Assembly: GCF_900113955.1 (NCBI RefSeq)
Contig: NZ_FORH01000001.1
Span: forward strand, 114,385 to 178,384
Length of the DNA: 64,000 nucleotides
From: Celeribacter neptunius
GTDB taxonomy: Bacteria > Pseudomonadota > Alphaproteobacteria > Rhodobacterales > Rhodobacteraceae
Reading direction: 5' to 3'
Each line of letters starts with the position of its first letter. Position 1 is the first letter of the stretch. Shown here one piece after another: positions 26,020-34,478 of the stretch. Below the pieces are notes generated by a model. It had not been told where the DNA came from. It ran no database searches and saw only the letters and a list, made by a program, of their open reading frames with translations. Both the position numbers and the translations under genes were made by a program.

Positions 26020-26037
26020 CGGGCAGGGGGACAAGGC

Positions 26038-26517
26038 ATGATCACGCTCATCGCAGCCCGCGATCGGAATGGCGCCATCGGCAAGGACAACACCATCCCC
26101 TGGGATGCGCCCGAGGATATGAAGTTCTTCATGCGCGAAACCATGGGCGGCGCGGTGATCATGGGGCGGCACACCTGGGACAGCCTGCCGGGCTTTGCCA
26201 AACCGTTGAAAAACCGTCTCAACCTCGTGGTCTCCTCGCAAGGCGTCGATCACGAGCATGTCTTTGCGACGGTGGAAGAGGCCGTGGCTTTCGCCCGCGC
26301 CGCGGGCCGGGCGCGGATCTATGCCATGGGCGGGTATGGCATCTACAAGGCGATGCTGCCGCTGGCCGACCGGCTGTTGATCACCGAGATCGACACAGAG
26401 GTCGAGGGGGCCGACACCTGGTTCCCGGACTTCGATCCCAAGGACTGGCGAGAGACCTCCCGCATCCCGCTCCGCGACGCGGCACCGCGCTGCGAGGCGG
26501 TGGAATGGGTGCGGTGA
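26038..26517 (+). CDS. folA: Dihydrofolate reductase
   Basis: The 159-residue enzyme reduces dihydrofolate to THF using NADPH and is the target of trimethoprim. MITLIAARDRNGAIGKDNTIPWDAPEDMKFFM has the typical Trp and the acidic residue (Asp28, in PED) equivalent to E. coli Asp27. VIMGRHTWDSLPGFAKPLKNR binds NADPH and IYAMGGYGIYKAMLPLADRLLITEI completes the pattern. It regenerates the THF oxidised by ThyA, encoded 18 bases upstream. Confidence 0.96.
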   Translation: MITLIAARDRNGAIGKDNTIPWDAPEDMKFFMRETMGGAVIMGRHTWDSLPGFAKPLKNRLNLVVSSQGVDHEHVFATVEEAVAFARAAGRARIYAMGGYGIYKAMLPLADRLLITEIDTEVEGADTWFPDFDPKDWRETSRIPLRDAAPRCEAVEWVR

Positions 26518-26664
26518 CGAACTTTCATCAATCCTGTAAATTCGCATAGATTGTCGCAGAGTAGGCAGCAATATTTACCCAAAATCAACCAAACCTTGCC
26601 GCAGGGCGGGTGCTCGGTTACCCTTGGGGAAAGGACAATCGGTCCGCCATCCGGGAGTTTTGTG

Positions 26665-26976
26665 ATGATGAAAGCTGCTTTTTCTGCCGTGGTTCTGATG
26701 CTCGGCGCCGCCCCCGTTCTCGCGGCGGAGACCCAGCCCTATGATCCGTCGGTCAAGCTTTTCGCCTATGAGAAGACTGTCGACAATTTCTGCCCGGCCG
26801 GGACCCAGCCGATCCGCTACAACGGCATCGTCTGCTGCGGCACGCCCAATGCCACCGGCTATGGCGATGCCCCGGCGGTGCGCAAACGCGCCTACACCGC
26901 AGCCGCGGCCCGGAACACCACCGATCCGAAATCGCCGAACTATGTACCGGAAACGATTTCCATGTCGGGCAATTGA
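26665..26976 (+). CDS. Small secreted protein of unknown function
   Basis: The 103-residue product starts with a signal peptide MMKAAFSAVVLMLGAAPVLAAE, cut near residue 20. The mature part holds a CPAGTQPIRYNGIVCCGTPNATGYGD segment with three Cys. ATGs at 26665 and 26668 are adjacent, and GGGAG at 26652-26656 supports either. Length and composition suggest a small periplasmic protein with one disulfide plus a free Cys. No family is recognised. Confidence 0.75.
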   Translation: MMKAAFSAVVLMLGAAPVLAAETQPYDPSVKLFAYEKTVDNFCPAGTQPIRYNGIVCCGTPNATGYGDAPAVRKRAYTAAAARNTTDPKSPNYVPETISMSGN

Positions 26977-27050
26977 CGACAGGTAATTAACGCCGGGAAA
27001 CTGACGCCCGTGCATATGCCGCCCGTTTCGAGCTGTTCGCAATGCCGATG

Positions 27051-27076
27051 AAAGCCTCGCTCTGCGGGGCTTTTTC
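27051..27076 (+). terminator. Terminator after the small secreted protein gene
   Basis: AAGCCTCGC (27052-27060) pairs with GCGGGGCTT (27064-27072, one G-U pair), followed by TTTCTTT. It lies 75 bases downstream of the stop at 26976. Confidence 0.8.
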
Positions 27077-27170
27077 TTTGGCATGTCCCAAAGCAGGGAA
27101 GGTCGGGCTCGTCGCGCATCTGTGCAGAGCGGCGTAGATTGGATGTCATGTTTGTGTTACATTGAACCCC

Positions 27171-27494
27171 ATGAGCATTTCGACACAGGTGCTCCTGAGC
27201 GCGATGCTGATCGCGCTCGGATCGGGCACACAGGCACAAAATCTGATCGGTGAGGTCCTCTGTGGCACAGAGGAGGAGATCCATGCCAAGCTGACCCGCC
27301 AATTCGGCGCGGTGAAGGCGGGCGAGGGGCTGCGCGACCCTGATGCCATGCTGGAAATCTGGACCAACCCGAAATCCGGCGACTGGACCCTGGTGCAAAG
27401 CTATGCCGGGGGACGCACCTGTATCCTGGCCATGGGCGAGTATTGGGAGATGATCACCCCCGCGCCGGATGAGAGCGCGGGGACCGCGGGCTGA
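27171..27494 (+). CDS. Small secreted protein of unknown function
   Basis: The 107-residue product starts MSISTQVLLSAMLIALGSGTQA, a probable signal peptide cut after TQA. The mature part has two Cys (EVLCGTEEE and RTCILAMG) likely to form one disulfide, and WTNPKSGDWTLVQSYAGGRTCILAMGEYWEM near the end. That pattern resembles small secreted proteins common in Rhodobacterales, but no function is known to me. The ATG at 27171 lacks a good ribosome site. Confidence 0.7.
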   Translation: MSISTQVLLSAMLIALGSGTQAQNLIGEVLCGTEEEIHAKLTRQFGAVKAGEGLRDPDAMLEIWTNPKSGDWTLVQSYAGGRTCILAMGEYWEMITPAPDESAGTAG

Positions 27495-27516
27495 GGCTGC
27501 CTCGCTTTCGCTCCGA

Positions 27517-28155
27517 TCACGCTTCGACGATTTCCGCGACGATGAACTCGGCCACGGCCCGGCCCAATGTCTCATGGGACGACGTGTCGAGATGCACCCC
27601 GTCGATGTCGGAGACGGACACCACGGAATTTGCATCGAAAACGGCGACATCCCGGGCGTCGGCCTGCGCCCTGATCGCATCCTGAACCGCCTGGGCTTTT
27701 TCCGCAGCGCCCTCGTAAATCTCGGCGAGACAGCCGGCGGCAAAGGGTTTCGGCGGCAGGATCAGGAAGGGCTCGAACCCGCCGTGACGGTCCTGCATCT
27801 CGTCGGAGAGCGCGACGTCGAGGTGGAACCCGGCGGCCTGCGCGATCTCCCCGGGCGAAGCGCCGAATTGCGCTTTCAGATCATTGGTGCCGAGCATGAG
27901 GGTCAGCGCGTCGATCGGCCCGTGGCTTTCGAGTGCGATGAACAATCCGATCCGGCCGTCCATATGCGGCCCCATTTCCGCGTCGGGAAAGGCGAAGGTT
28001 CGGCCCGGCAGCCCCTCTTCGACGACATCCCAGCCCAGTTCCTCGCCGAGGATCACCGGCCAGCGCCGCGCATGGCGCGGCAGATCCGAAGACCGGCTCC
28101 GCATCGGCTGTGTGCCGTGGGTGTTGCTGTCGCCAAAGGTCAGGATGGTCGGCAT
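27517..28155 (-). CDS. SGNH/GDSL hydrolase (arylesterase type)
   Basis: The 212-residue hydrolase carries the SGNH blocks: TFGDSNTHGTQP with Ser10 (block I), a Gly in EEGLPGRTF (block II), LMLGTNDLK with the Asn (block III) and DGVHLDTSSH with Asp/His (block V). Block III as GTND and the FGDSNTHG start resemble the Mycobacterium/Sinorhizobium arylesterase-acyltransferase group. No signal peptide is seen, so it is cytoplasmic. The ATG at 28155 is the family start; the in-frame extension to 28224 overlaps the cspA terminator. Confidence 0.92.
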   Translation of the reverse strand: MPTILTFGDSNTHGTQPMRSRSSDLPRHARRWPVILGEELGWDVVEEGLPGRTFAFPDAEMGPHMDGRIGLFIALESHGPIDALTLMLGTNDLKAQFGASPGEIAQAAGFHLDVALSDEMQDRHGGFEPFLILPPKPFAAGCLAEIYEGAAEKAQAVQDAIRAQADARDVAVFDANSVVSVSDIDGVHLDTSSHETLGRAVAEFIVAEIVEA

Positions 28156-28183
28156 GGGCGGCTCCGCGTGGGGTGAGAACAAG

Positions 28184-28215
28184 AAAAGCGGCCCCGGAAT
28201 GCCCCCGGAGCCGCT
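28184..28215 (-). terminator. cspA terminator
   Basis: AGCGGCCCCGG (28187-28197) pairs with CCGGAGCCGCT (28205-28215), an 11-bp stem with one G-U pair, followed on the minus strand by TTTTCTTG. Confidence 0.85.
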
Positions 28216-28236
28216 GAAAATCAAGCCGTAAAGGTC

Positions 28237-28443
28237 TTAAAGAGCTTGCAGATCGGAAGCGGAAGAGCGTCCGTCGCGGCCTTCGCGCAGCTCGTAGCCG
28301 ATTTTCATGTTGTCGGCGAGGCCGGTCATGCCAGCACGCTCGACTGCAGAAATGTGAACGAAAACGTCTTTGCCGCCATCATCAGGGGCGATAAAGCCGT
28401 AGCCTTTGGTGGTGTTGAACCATTTTACGGTCCCGGTGGGCAT
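28237..28443 (-). CDS. cspA: Cold-shock protein, CspA family
   Basis: The 68-residue OB-fold protein binds single-stranded nucleic acid. RNP1 reads KWFNTTKGYGFI (7-18) and RNP2 reads DVFVHISAV (26-34). The ATG at 28443 is the family start (MPTGTVKWFN). It is monocistronic, with a terminator at 28184-28215, and divergent from the ArsC-like gene; its own leader lies in the 230 bases to 28674. The sequence does not show whether it is cold-induced. Confidence 0.96.
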   Translation of the reverse strand: MPTGTVKWFNTTKGYGFIAPDDGGKDVFVHISAVERAGMTGLADNMKIGYELREGRDGRSSASDLQAL

Positions 28444-28674
28444 CTCAAGTCTCTCCTTCAGTTTCACCCAGCGCAACATGCGGCGGGCGGTGCAGCCAGG
28501 TCTTCCAAGTCATTCAGCTGCCCCGTATGAAGGAGCGGTCATTCCAGAAAGTCAGCAGTCACACCTTCGAGTGTGCCGCAAGTCGGAATAAAGGCAAGCG
28601 ACAAAATCGTAACATTTGAGCTTGGAGCGAAATTTGGGCGCGTTGCCCCCAAAACCACCACTGAGGAGGTCAAA

Positions 28675-28986
28675 ATGACGGTAATTTACGGGATCAAGAG
28701 CTGCGATACCTGCCGAAAAGCGGTGAAAACGCTGGGTATTGCCTTGACCGATATCCGCGAAAATCCGCTTTCCCGGGCGGATTTCGAGCGATTCCATGGC
28801 GCATTCGGCGATGCGCTGTTGAACACGCGCTCGACCACATGGCGCGGGCTCGATGCGGCGGAACGTGACCGTCCGGCGCTGGATCTGCTGATGGATCACC
28901 CGACTTTGATGAAGCGTCCGGTGATCGAAAAGGACGGCGCGCTCTATCTCGGTTGGGGCAAGGATGTGCAGGCCGCTCTGTTGTGA
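28675..28986 (+). CDS. ArsC/Spx-family thioredoxin-fold protein (YffB-like)
   Basis: The 103-residue protein has the ArsC/Spx fold: MTVIYGIKSCDTCRKAVKTL with a C10-x-x-C13 pair, DIRENPLSRADFERF, and a C-terminal block PTLMKRPVIEKDGALYLGWGKDVQAAL. The layout is that of the YffB/Spx branch rather than classic arsenate reductases, so an arsenate function is not implied. GAGGAGG at 28663-28669 fixes the ATG at 28675. No ars genes are near. Confidence 0.88.
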   Translation: MTVIYGIKSCDTCRKAVKTLGIALTDIRENPLSRADFERFHGAFGDALLNTRSTTWRGLDAAERDRPALDLLMDHPTLMKRPVIEKDGALYLGWGKDVQAALL

Positions 28987-29064
28987 GACCCGCCTTTAAT
29001 CGCCGCGCCCGCTGTCCTATGTAACGGGAGCTGTTGCCGGAACAGGGGCTTAAAGGAGACGGAT

Positions 29065-29433
29065 ATGCGCAATGCGGCTTTGGTGCTGGGCATTCTCGGG
29101 GGCGTGATCGCCATGGCGATCGGCTTTTTCAGCTACGGCTATACCGAGGCGATCGACCGTCTGGGCGAGGTCGAGGGTCTGTTCGAACAGGTCGGCAATG
29201 TCGACCTGATCCGTCTCACCAGCTTTCTGGCGCCGATCCTGGCGATTGCCGGTGGCGCCATGGCCCGCGCCCGCGCCCTTTGGGGCGGGGTGCTGATGCT
29301 TCTGGCCGCCGGTCTGATGTACAATGGCTTCGGCTTCAACGTCTTTACCATGTTCCCGCTGGGGCTTTGCCTTCTGGGCGGGATACTCGCCGTGGCAGCG
29401 GGCAAACCCGACGAGCCGAAAGCACATTTCTGA
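29065..29433 (+). CDS. Small integral membrane protein of unknown function
   Basis: The 122-residue protein has four hydrophobic stretches (about 4-24, 52-66, 73-88, 93-112) with an acidic loop EAIDRLGEVEGLFEQVGNVD after the first. The last segments resemble small four-helix membrane proteins found in many alphaproteobacteria. GGAGAC precedes the ATG at 29065. It converges with the DoxX gene, with 12 bases between the stops. Confidence 0.75.
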   Translation: MRNAALVLGILGGVIAMAIGFFSYGYTEAIDRLGEVEGLFEQVGNVDLIRLTSFLAPILAIAGGAMARARALWGGVLMLLAAGLMYNGFGFNVFTMFPLGLCLLGGILAVAAGKPDEPKAHF

Positions 29434-29445
29434 GCCGGGTCCCGG

Positions 29446-29970
29446 TCAGGCCGCGCCTGCCTGTCTGGCCTCGAAGCGGTTTCTGATCACCTGATCGAAG
29501 GACAGGGCGCCGCCGCCCAGGCCGATCAGGATCAGGAACAACAGGGCCCAGAGCGCGCGTTGATCGAGGATCAGCGCATCCGAGGCCGGGTCGAACCAGC
29601 GCCCGAGCGTCGCCCCCATCGCCCCGTGACCGATCACATCCGTCAGCGACTGCACGAGGACAAATCCGGTCATGCCAAGGGCCGCGAGCCTTGTGGCAAG
29701 GCCCAGCACGATGAGCAGCGGCAGGAGGAGCTCTGCCAGCCCGCCGGCCATCACCACGGCCCAGTGAAACGGGCCGAGGCTCGAAACGTCATAGCCGAGG
29801 GCCTCCATCTGGCGCGGAAAGATCTGGGCATACCCATTCAGGCTCGGCATCAGGGGACCGTCGAATTTGGTCAGGGCCGAGCTCCAGAAATAGCGCAGTA
29901 GAACGGCGGCAAAGATGAACCGTGCCAGGAGCGGCAGGAGCAGGGGCGGAATGCGGTCAATCGGGCGCAT
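29446..29970 (-). CDS. DoxX-family membrane protein of the bufferin-type operon
   Basis: The 174-residue inner-membrane protein has four hydrophobic helices and the DoxX pattern (LARFIFAAVLLRYFWSSALTKFDG, GGLAELLLPLLIVLGLATRLAALGM). It is the last of four co-oriented genes, 26 bases after the DUF2063 gene. A DoxX-like partner is commonly the fourth gene in DUF2282-DUF692-DUF2063 clusters, where a redox or membrane role is suspected but not shown. GGAGA supports the ATG at 29970; a TTG at 30000 overlapping the upstream stop is an alternative. Confidence 0.9.
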   Translation of the reverse strand: MRPIDRIPPLLLPLLARFIFAAVLLRYFWSSALTKFDGPLMPSLNGYAQIFPRQMEALGYDVSSLGPFHWAVVMAGGLAELLLPLLIVLGLATRLAALGMTGFVLVQSLTDVIGHGAMGATLGRWFDPASDALILDQRALWALLFLILIGLGGGALSFDQVIRNRFEARQAGAA

Positions 29971-29996
29971 GGGTGGGGTCTCCTCGTCAGATCGAG

Positions 29997-30755
29997 TCAA
30001 ATCTCGTTGATGGCGACGATGGCGCCGCCGCTCAGAAGCGTGGTCAGAAAGCGGGTCAGGTCGAGCCGCGGCGGCGCCAGTTCGGCAGCATCGCCAAGCG
30101 CCTCTCCGCTGGCCAGCGCGTCGAGCACGGCCCCGGTGCCGGCGGGAAAGGCGGTCGCGATCGGATCATAGGCCGGACGGGTGATCACCACGTCTTCGGC
30201 GCCGCCTTGCACGGTTTTGCCATCGCGGCAGGTGCCGGTCGCCAGACGGTGGATCGCGGTGACCGGATAGGCGCTCGGGAGCCATGCGAAGGCAGGCGCC
30301 AGCCGCACCGCACGGGTGAACAAGAGCGGATCGGAGAGCGCCGATTGCGTCACGGGCTGGCTGTCCGCCGCGTGATAGCTCTGACGCAGCGCATATTCGA
30401 GCCGGGCAATGTCGGCGAGATAGGGGATCGCGCGGGCCGGAGCGAAATTGTCGATAAATTCCGCAAAATCAGCCCCATAGAGGGCGATGACCGGATGTTT
30501 CGGCGGGTGGGCGCGGAGGTATTCGCCGGCCATCGCCGCGAAAAACACCGGACCGACCAGCGATTGCACCGCCGGGAACCCCTGTTCCAACGCCTCTTTC
30601 AGACTCACCACGACATTGTTGCGATAGACATCGAAACGCTTGCTCGCGGGCCTGCCATCGGGAGTGATGAGCCCATCCGGGACCGGCTGCTCCGGGGTGA
30701 GCGCCGCGGTGATGAAAGTCTGTTGTGTCATGGCTTGTCTCACGGTCTGTCTCAT
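29997..30755 (-). CDS. bufC: DUF2063 protein, bufferin-maturation partner (BufC/HvfC-like)
   Basis: The 252-residue protein begins with the DUF2063 domain, FDVYRNNVVVSLKEALEQGFPAVQSLVGPVFFAAMAGEYLRAHPPKHPVIALYGADFAEFIDNF (about residues 41-104), followed by a second domain (about 120-240) with a beta-rich pattern. In characterised multinuclear iron oxygenase (MNIO) systems this partner binds the precursor and presents it to the DUF692 enzyme. The ATG at 30755 overlaps the stop of the DUF692 gene (ATGA, 30752-30755), so translational coupling is likely. A second Met at residue 9 is possible. The name is assigned by synteny plus domain. Confidence 0.9.
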   Translation of the reverse strand: MRQTVRQAMTQQTFITAALTPEQPVPDGLITPDGRPASKRFDVYRNNVVVSLKEALEQGFPAVQSLVGPVFFAAMAGEYLRAHPPKHPVIALYGADFAEFIDNFAPARAIPYLADIARLEYALRQSYHAADSQPVTQSALSDPLLFTRAVRLAPAFAWLPSAYPVTAIHRLATGTCRDGKTVQGGAEDVVITRPAYDPIATAFPAGTGAVLDALASGEALGDAAELAPPRLDLTRFLTTLLSGGAIVAINEI

Positions 30756-31627
30756 GATCTGACCTCCGCAAAAAGGCTTTCGAGCATGGCGGCGGCACGC
30801 CCGGCCTCGGCGGCGAGCACGGGCCAGTCGGGCACATCCGTGTCCCATTCGATCAGGGTCGGTTTCGTCCCGCCTTTGGTGAGCGTATGGGCATAGAGCG
30901 CCCAGACCGGATCTGCGGTCTCGCGCCCGTGGCTGTCGATCAGGAGCGGTGCGCCCATCTCGTCCTCATCCTCGTCATGGCCGCCGAGATGGATCTCGCC
31001 CACGGCCTCATGGGGATAGCGGTCGATATAGTCATAGGCGTCGAGCCGCAGGTTGTTGGCGGAGACAAAGACATTGTTCACATCGAGCAACAGGCCGCAG
31101 CCGGTGCGTTTGACCACCGCGCGCAGGAACTCGACCTCATCCATCGTGCTCTCTTCGAAGGCCAGATAGGAGGAGGGGTTTTCCAGGAGCATCCGGCGGC
31201 CCAGCACGTCTTGCACTTCGTCGATATGGTCGCAGACGCGGCTGAGCGTGGCCTCGGTATAGGGCAAGGGCAACAGGTCGTTGAAATAGTCGCTCCCGTG
31301 TGTGGACCAGGCCAGATGTTCGGAGAAGGAGGCCGGGTTCAGCCAGGTGACGAGATGTTTCAGCCGTGCCAGATGATCGGGATCGAGCCGGGTCTCGCCG
31401 CCGATCGACAGGCCGACGCCATGCACCGAGATCGGAAAGCGCTCGGCCAGCGCACGCAGCTGGGCCAGCGGCCGGCCTCCCTCGACCATGTAGTTTTCGG
31501 CATGGATTTCGAGCCATTTCACCGGGTGATCGCCGGTGGAAATCTCTGAAAAATGCTGGGGTTTGAAGCCGACGCCGGCGGCGTGAGGCAGGGTTGTGCC
31601 GGGGTCGTTCGGACTGGTGTCGAGCAT
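30752..31627 (-). CDS. bufB: DUF692 multinuclear non-heme iron oxygenase (BufB/MbnB-like)
   Basis: The 291-residue protein is a TIM-barrel iron enzyme of the MNIO (DUF692) family, whose members modify Cys residues of RiPP precursors. Family blocks: GVGFKPQHFSEI (18-29), VKWLEIHAENYMVEGG (36-51), ISVHGVGLSIGG (67-78), HLAWSTHGSDYFNDLLPLPYT (104-124), LLENPSSYLAFEES (147-160), LLLDVNNVFVSANN (179-192), GEIHLGGH (210-217), DSHGRETADPVWALY (231-245) and IEWDTDVP (259-266). Probable metal ligands are Glu149, Asp182, His213, Asp231, His233 and Glu260. The AGGAGG site supports the ATG at 31627. It follows the DUF2282 precursor gene by 64 bases. Confidence 0.93.
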   Translation of the reverse strand: MLDTSPNDPGTTLPHAAGVGFKPQHFSEISTGDHPVKWLEIHAENYMVEGGRPLAQLRALAERFPISVHGVGLSIGGETRLDPDHLARLKHLVTWLNPASFSEHLAWSTHGSDYFNDLLPLPYTEATLSRVCDHIDEVQDVLGRRMLLENPSSYLAFEESTMDEVEFLRAVVKRTGCGLLLDVNNVFVSANNLRLDAYDYIDRYPHEAVGEIHLGGHDEDEDEMGAPLLIDSHGRETADPVWALYAHTLTKGGTKPTLIEWDTDVPDWPVLAAEAGRAAAMLESLFAEVRS

Positions 31628-31691
31628 CGAAACATCCTCCTGATGAGACATGACCCGGCGCATGTTCTGCGCCGGGTCTGCGGGATGGCGC

Positions 31692-31997
31692 TTAGCTGTC
31701 CATCGGCAAGTCGCGGTCGAGGGCCTCGAGAGAGCCCATGCGCGCGGTGCCGTCCATCATCGCCGGCAGTTCGATGTCCGCGCAGGTGCCGGCGGGCACC
31801 AGCGTCCAGGCGTTGCCTTGATAATCGACCTTCGAGGTGCCAGCGCAGGTCGTGCCCGGACCCGCCGCACAGCCGTTTTCACCGGCCAGTGCGACGCCGA
31901 AGCATTTTTCCTGTTCCTCGGCATGTGCGGCGCCCGCGATGGAAAGGGCAGCGGTCATGGCGCCGAGAAGGGCGAGGGTCTTCGATTGAGTGCTCAT
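31692..31997 (-). CDS. bufA: DUF2282 bufferin-type precursor peptide
   Basis: The 101-residue product has a signal peptide [26 protein letters not shown] (cut near 26/27) and four Cys at 32, 43, 51 and 72 in the pattern [43 protein letters not shown], the DUF2282 signature. In characterised systems (Caulobacter bufferins; gig clusters elsewhere) such precursors are modified by the DUF692/DUF2063 pair at inner Cys, exported, and bind copper. Here the order precursor-MNIO-DUF2063-DoxX is complete. The protein ends in an acidic Met-rich tail ([22 protein letters not shown]). The exact modification is not visible from sequence. Confidence 0.93.
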   Translation of the reverse strand: MSTQSKTLALLGAMTAALSIAGAAHAEEQEKCFGVALAGENGCAAGPGTTCAGTSKVDYQGNAWTLVPAGTCADIELPAMMDGTARMGSLEALDRDLPMDS

Positions 31998-32291
31998 TGG
32001 GTGTGTCTCCCGTTTGTGTCATGCGTTCCCGCCGTCATTGGCGGTGAGGTGAATGTGGGCCACAGGGGCTTCACAGGCCATTCACGGGGGCGTCAGCTGA
32101 CGCGCCTGTCAGGCGATGAAACAAACGGATTTGTGAGTTGAAACCGAAAGCGAGACGGGGGAATGCGCGCGAAAACGTGAAGAGTGACGCAATCCGATGG
32201 GCCGGTTTTGGCGCAAATCCCAGCGGGAATAGGCAAAAATCCGCCTGTAACATTCCTCACGCATTTGCCGGTCACGCGTGTGCCGCAACGC
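31998..32291. promoter_or_regulatory. Upstream region of the bufferin-type operon
   Basis: About 290 bases without a credible gene. A perfect 14-bp palindrome GCGTCAGCTGACGC lies at 32090-32103, directly beside CGCCTG-T-CAGGCG at 32103-32115, and GTGAATG/CATTCAC form an inverted repeat around 32051-32086. These sit 55-120 bases from the bufA start and are operator candidates. No sigma-factor box is certain. Confidence 0.5.
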
Positions 32292-32318
32292 AAAAGGCCC
32301 CCGGGATGGGGGCCTTTT
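32292..32318. terminator. Bidirectional terminator after thrS
   Basis: AAAAGGCCCCC (32292-32302) pairs with GGGGGCCTTTT (32308-32318), giving T runs in both directions. It lies 30 bases beyond the thrS stop and insulates the bufferin-type operon from thrS. Confidence 0.9.
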
Positions 32319-32347
32319 CATATTGTATTCTTTGAATTATTTCAGGA

Positions 32348-34297
32348 TCACTTGAGATCCGGTGCCAAAGCGGCGTCTTTCAACTCGGTGGTAATCTCGG
32401 AAAGTGACATGACCGAGGTCTGCTTTTCGCCCAGACGGCGCACCGAGACGGTCTTTTCCTCGACCTCGCGGGCGCCCACGGCGAGGATCACCGGTACTTT
32501 TGCGAGGCTGTGTTCGCGGACCTTGTAGTTGATCTTCTCGTTGCGGATGTCGGCCTCGGCGCGCACGCCGGCGGCTTTCAGTGCCGCGACGACCTCTTGC
32601 GCATAATCATCGGCCTCGGACACGATGGTGGTGACCACGACCTGACGCGGGGCGAGCCAGAACGGCAGCTTGCCGGCGTGCTCTTCGATCAGAATGCCGA
32701 TGAAGCGCTCGAACGAGCCGACGACCGCCCGGTGCAGCATGATCGGCCGGTGTTTCGCACCGTCCTGACCGATGTAGCTGGCATCCAGACGCTCCGGCAG
32801 GTTCGGGTCGACTTGCAGCGTGCCGCATTGCCATTCGCGACCGATGGCGTCGGTCAGCACAAACTCGAGTTTCGGACCGTAGAAGGCGCCTTCGCCCTCC
32901 TGAATCTCATAGTCGTAACCGGCGGCCTTACAGGCGTTGCCGAGAGATTCCTCGGAGTGATCCCAGCTTTCTTCCGAGCCGATGCGCTTTTCCGGCCGGG
33001 TCGAGAGTTTGATCGACCAGTCGTGGAAGCCGAGATCGGCGTAGATCCCCGCGAGGAATTCGATGAATTTCTTGGTCTCCGCCTCGATATGCTTCTCTTC
33101 GCAGAAGATATGCGCATCGTCCTGGGTAAAGCCGCGCACCCGCATGATCCCGTGCAGCGCGCCCGAGGGTTCGTAGCGGTTACACGAGCCGAACTCGGCC
33201 ATCCGCAGCGGCAGGTCGCGATAGGACTTGAGACCCTGATTGAACACCTGGACGTGGCAGGGGCAGTTCATCGGCTTCAGCGCGTTGACGGTCTTTTCGC
33301 GGGCATGTTCCTCGTCCACTTCGACGATGAACATGTTTTCCTGATAATTGTCCCAGTGACCGGAAGCTTCCCAGAGCTTGCGGTTCACCACCTGCGGCGT
33401 GTTCACCTCGACATAGCCGTCGCGGTCCTGCTGACGACGCATGTAATCCTGTAGCGTGGTGTAGATTTTCCAGCCGTTCGGATGCCAGAAGATCTGGCCC
33501 GGCGCCTCTTCCTGCATGTGGAACAGGTCCATCTCGCGGCCCAGCTTGCGGTGGTCGCGTTTGGCGGCCTCCTCGAGCATGGTCAGATGCGCCTTCAGAG
33601 CCTTCGGGTCCTTGAAGCCGACGCCGTAGATCCGCTGCAACATGGCGTTGTCGCTGTTGCCACGCCAATAGGCGCCGGCGACCGACATCAGTTTGAAGCC
33701 GTTGCCGGGCACCTGACCGGTGTTCTGCAAATGCGGGCCGCGGCAGAGATCCTGCCAATGGCCGTGCCAATACATGCGGATCGGCTGACCGTCATCGGGG
33801 ATCGCGTTCACGAGCTCGACCTTATAGGGCTCGTTATTGGCCTCGTAATAGGCAATGGCGCGGTCGCGCTCCCAGACCTCGGTGGTCACCGGATCGCGGC
33901 GATTGATGATCTCTTTCATCTTCGCTTCGATCTCGCCGAGATCCTCGGGCGTAAACGGCTCTTCGCGGTCGAAATCGTAATACCAGCCGTCCTTGATCAC
34001 CGGGCCGATGGTGACTTTGACATCGGGCCAGAGCTCCTGCACCGCGCGGGCCATGATATGGGCCAGATCGTGACGAATGAGCTCGAGCGCCTGTGCGTCG
34101 TCCTGCATGGTGTGAATGGCGATGGCGGCATCGGCCTCGATCGGCCATTGCAGGTCCCAATGCGCGCCGTTCACGGTGGCAGAGATGGCCTTTTTGCCAA
34201 GCGAGGTGGAAATCGACGCGGCAACTTCGGCGGCGGTTATGCCCTTGTCGAAATTGCGCGAATTGCCATCGGGAAAGGTAAGGGAGACTTGGGCCAT
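32348..34297 (-). CDS. thrS: Threonyl-tRNA synthetase
   Basis: The 649-residue class II synthetase has all domains in order: TGS (1-60, [30 protein letters not shown]), the SAD/editing domain with [16 protein letters not shown] and GWYYDF, the catalytic core ([10 protein letters not shown], class II motif 2 [30 protein letters not shown], motif 3 [16 protein letters not shown]) and the anticodon-binding domain. The start at 34297 follows GGAGTGCCA; the extension of 60 residues to 34477 is unsupported. Length is that of E. coli ThrS (642). It is monocistronic, with a terminator at 32292-32318. Confidence 0.98.
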   Translation of the reverse strand: MAQVSLTFPDGNSRNFDKGITAAEVAASISTSLGKKAISATVNGAHWDLQWPIEADAAIAIHTMQDDAQALELIRHDLAHIMARAVQELWPDVKVTIGPVIKDGWYYDFDREEPFTPEDLGEIEAKMKEIINRRDPVTTEVWERDRAIAYYEANNEPYKVELVNAIPDDGQPIRMYWHGHWQDLCRGPHLQNTGQVPGNGFKLMSVAGAYWRGNSDNAMLQRIYGVGFKDPKALKAHLTMLEEAAKRDHRKLGREMDLFHMQEEAPGQIFWHPNGWKIYTTLQDYMRRQQDRDGYVEVNTPQVVNRKLWEASGHWDNYQENMFIVEVDEEHAREKTVNALKPMNCPCHVQVFNQGLKSYRDLPLRMAEFGSCNRYEPSGALHGIMRVRGFTQDDAHIFCEEKHIEAETKKFIEFLAGIYADLGFHDWSIKLSTRPEKRIGSEESWDHSEESLGNACKAAGYDYEIQEGEGAFYGPKLEFVLTDAIGREWQCGTLQVDPNLPERLDASYIGQDGAKHRPIMLHRAVVGSFERFIGILIEEHAGKLPFWLAPRQVVVTTIVSEADDYAQEVVAALKAAGVRAEADIRNEKINYKVREHSLAKVPVILAVGAREVEEKTVSVRRLGEKQTSVMSLSEITTELKDAALAPDLK

Positions 34298-34478
34298 CTT
34301 GGCACTCCTCGTCAGTTTGGCGCCCACGGAACGCCCGGTTGCGGGTATGGTTTCACGGGGTGTTTTGCCCCCGGGGGGCGGGCTTGTCAACGCAACATCT
34401 GTGGGGGGATGGATCAGCGTGCTTGATCGGTTGTGGTGGCTCGGGCAGTCTGCGGCCAAAGACAGCGCGGAGGACAAA

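Noticed and set aside
28675..28986. Arsenate reductase (arsC) annotation
   Set aside because: The fold is ArsC/Spx-like, but the layout matches the YffB branch and no ars genes are near; an arsenate role is not supported.
32138..32335. Short ORFs on both strands upstream of the bufferin-type operon
   Set aside because: No signal peptide, ribosome site or family; they overlap the thrS terminator and the palindromes.
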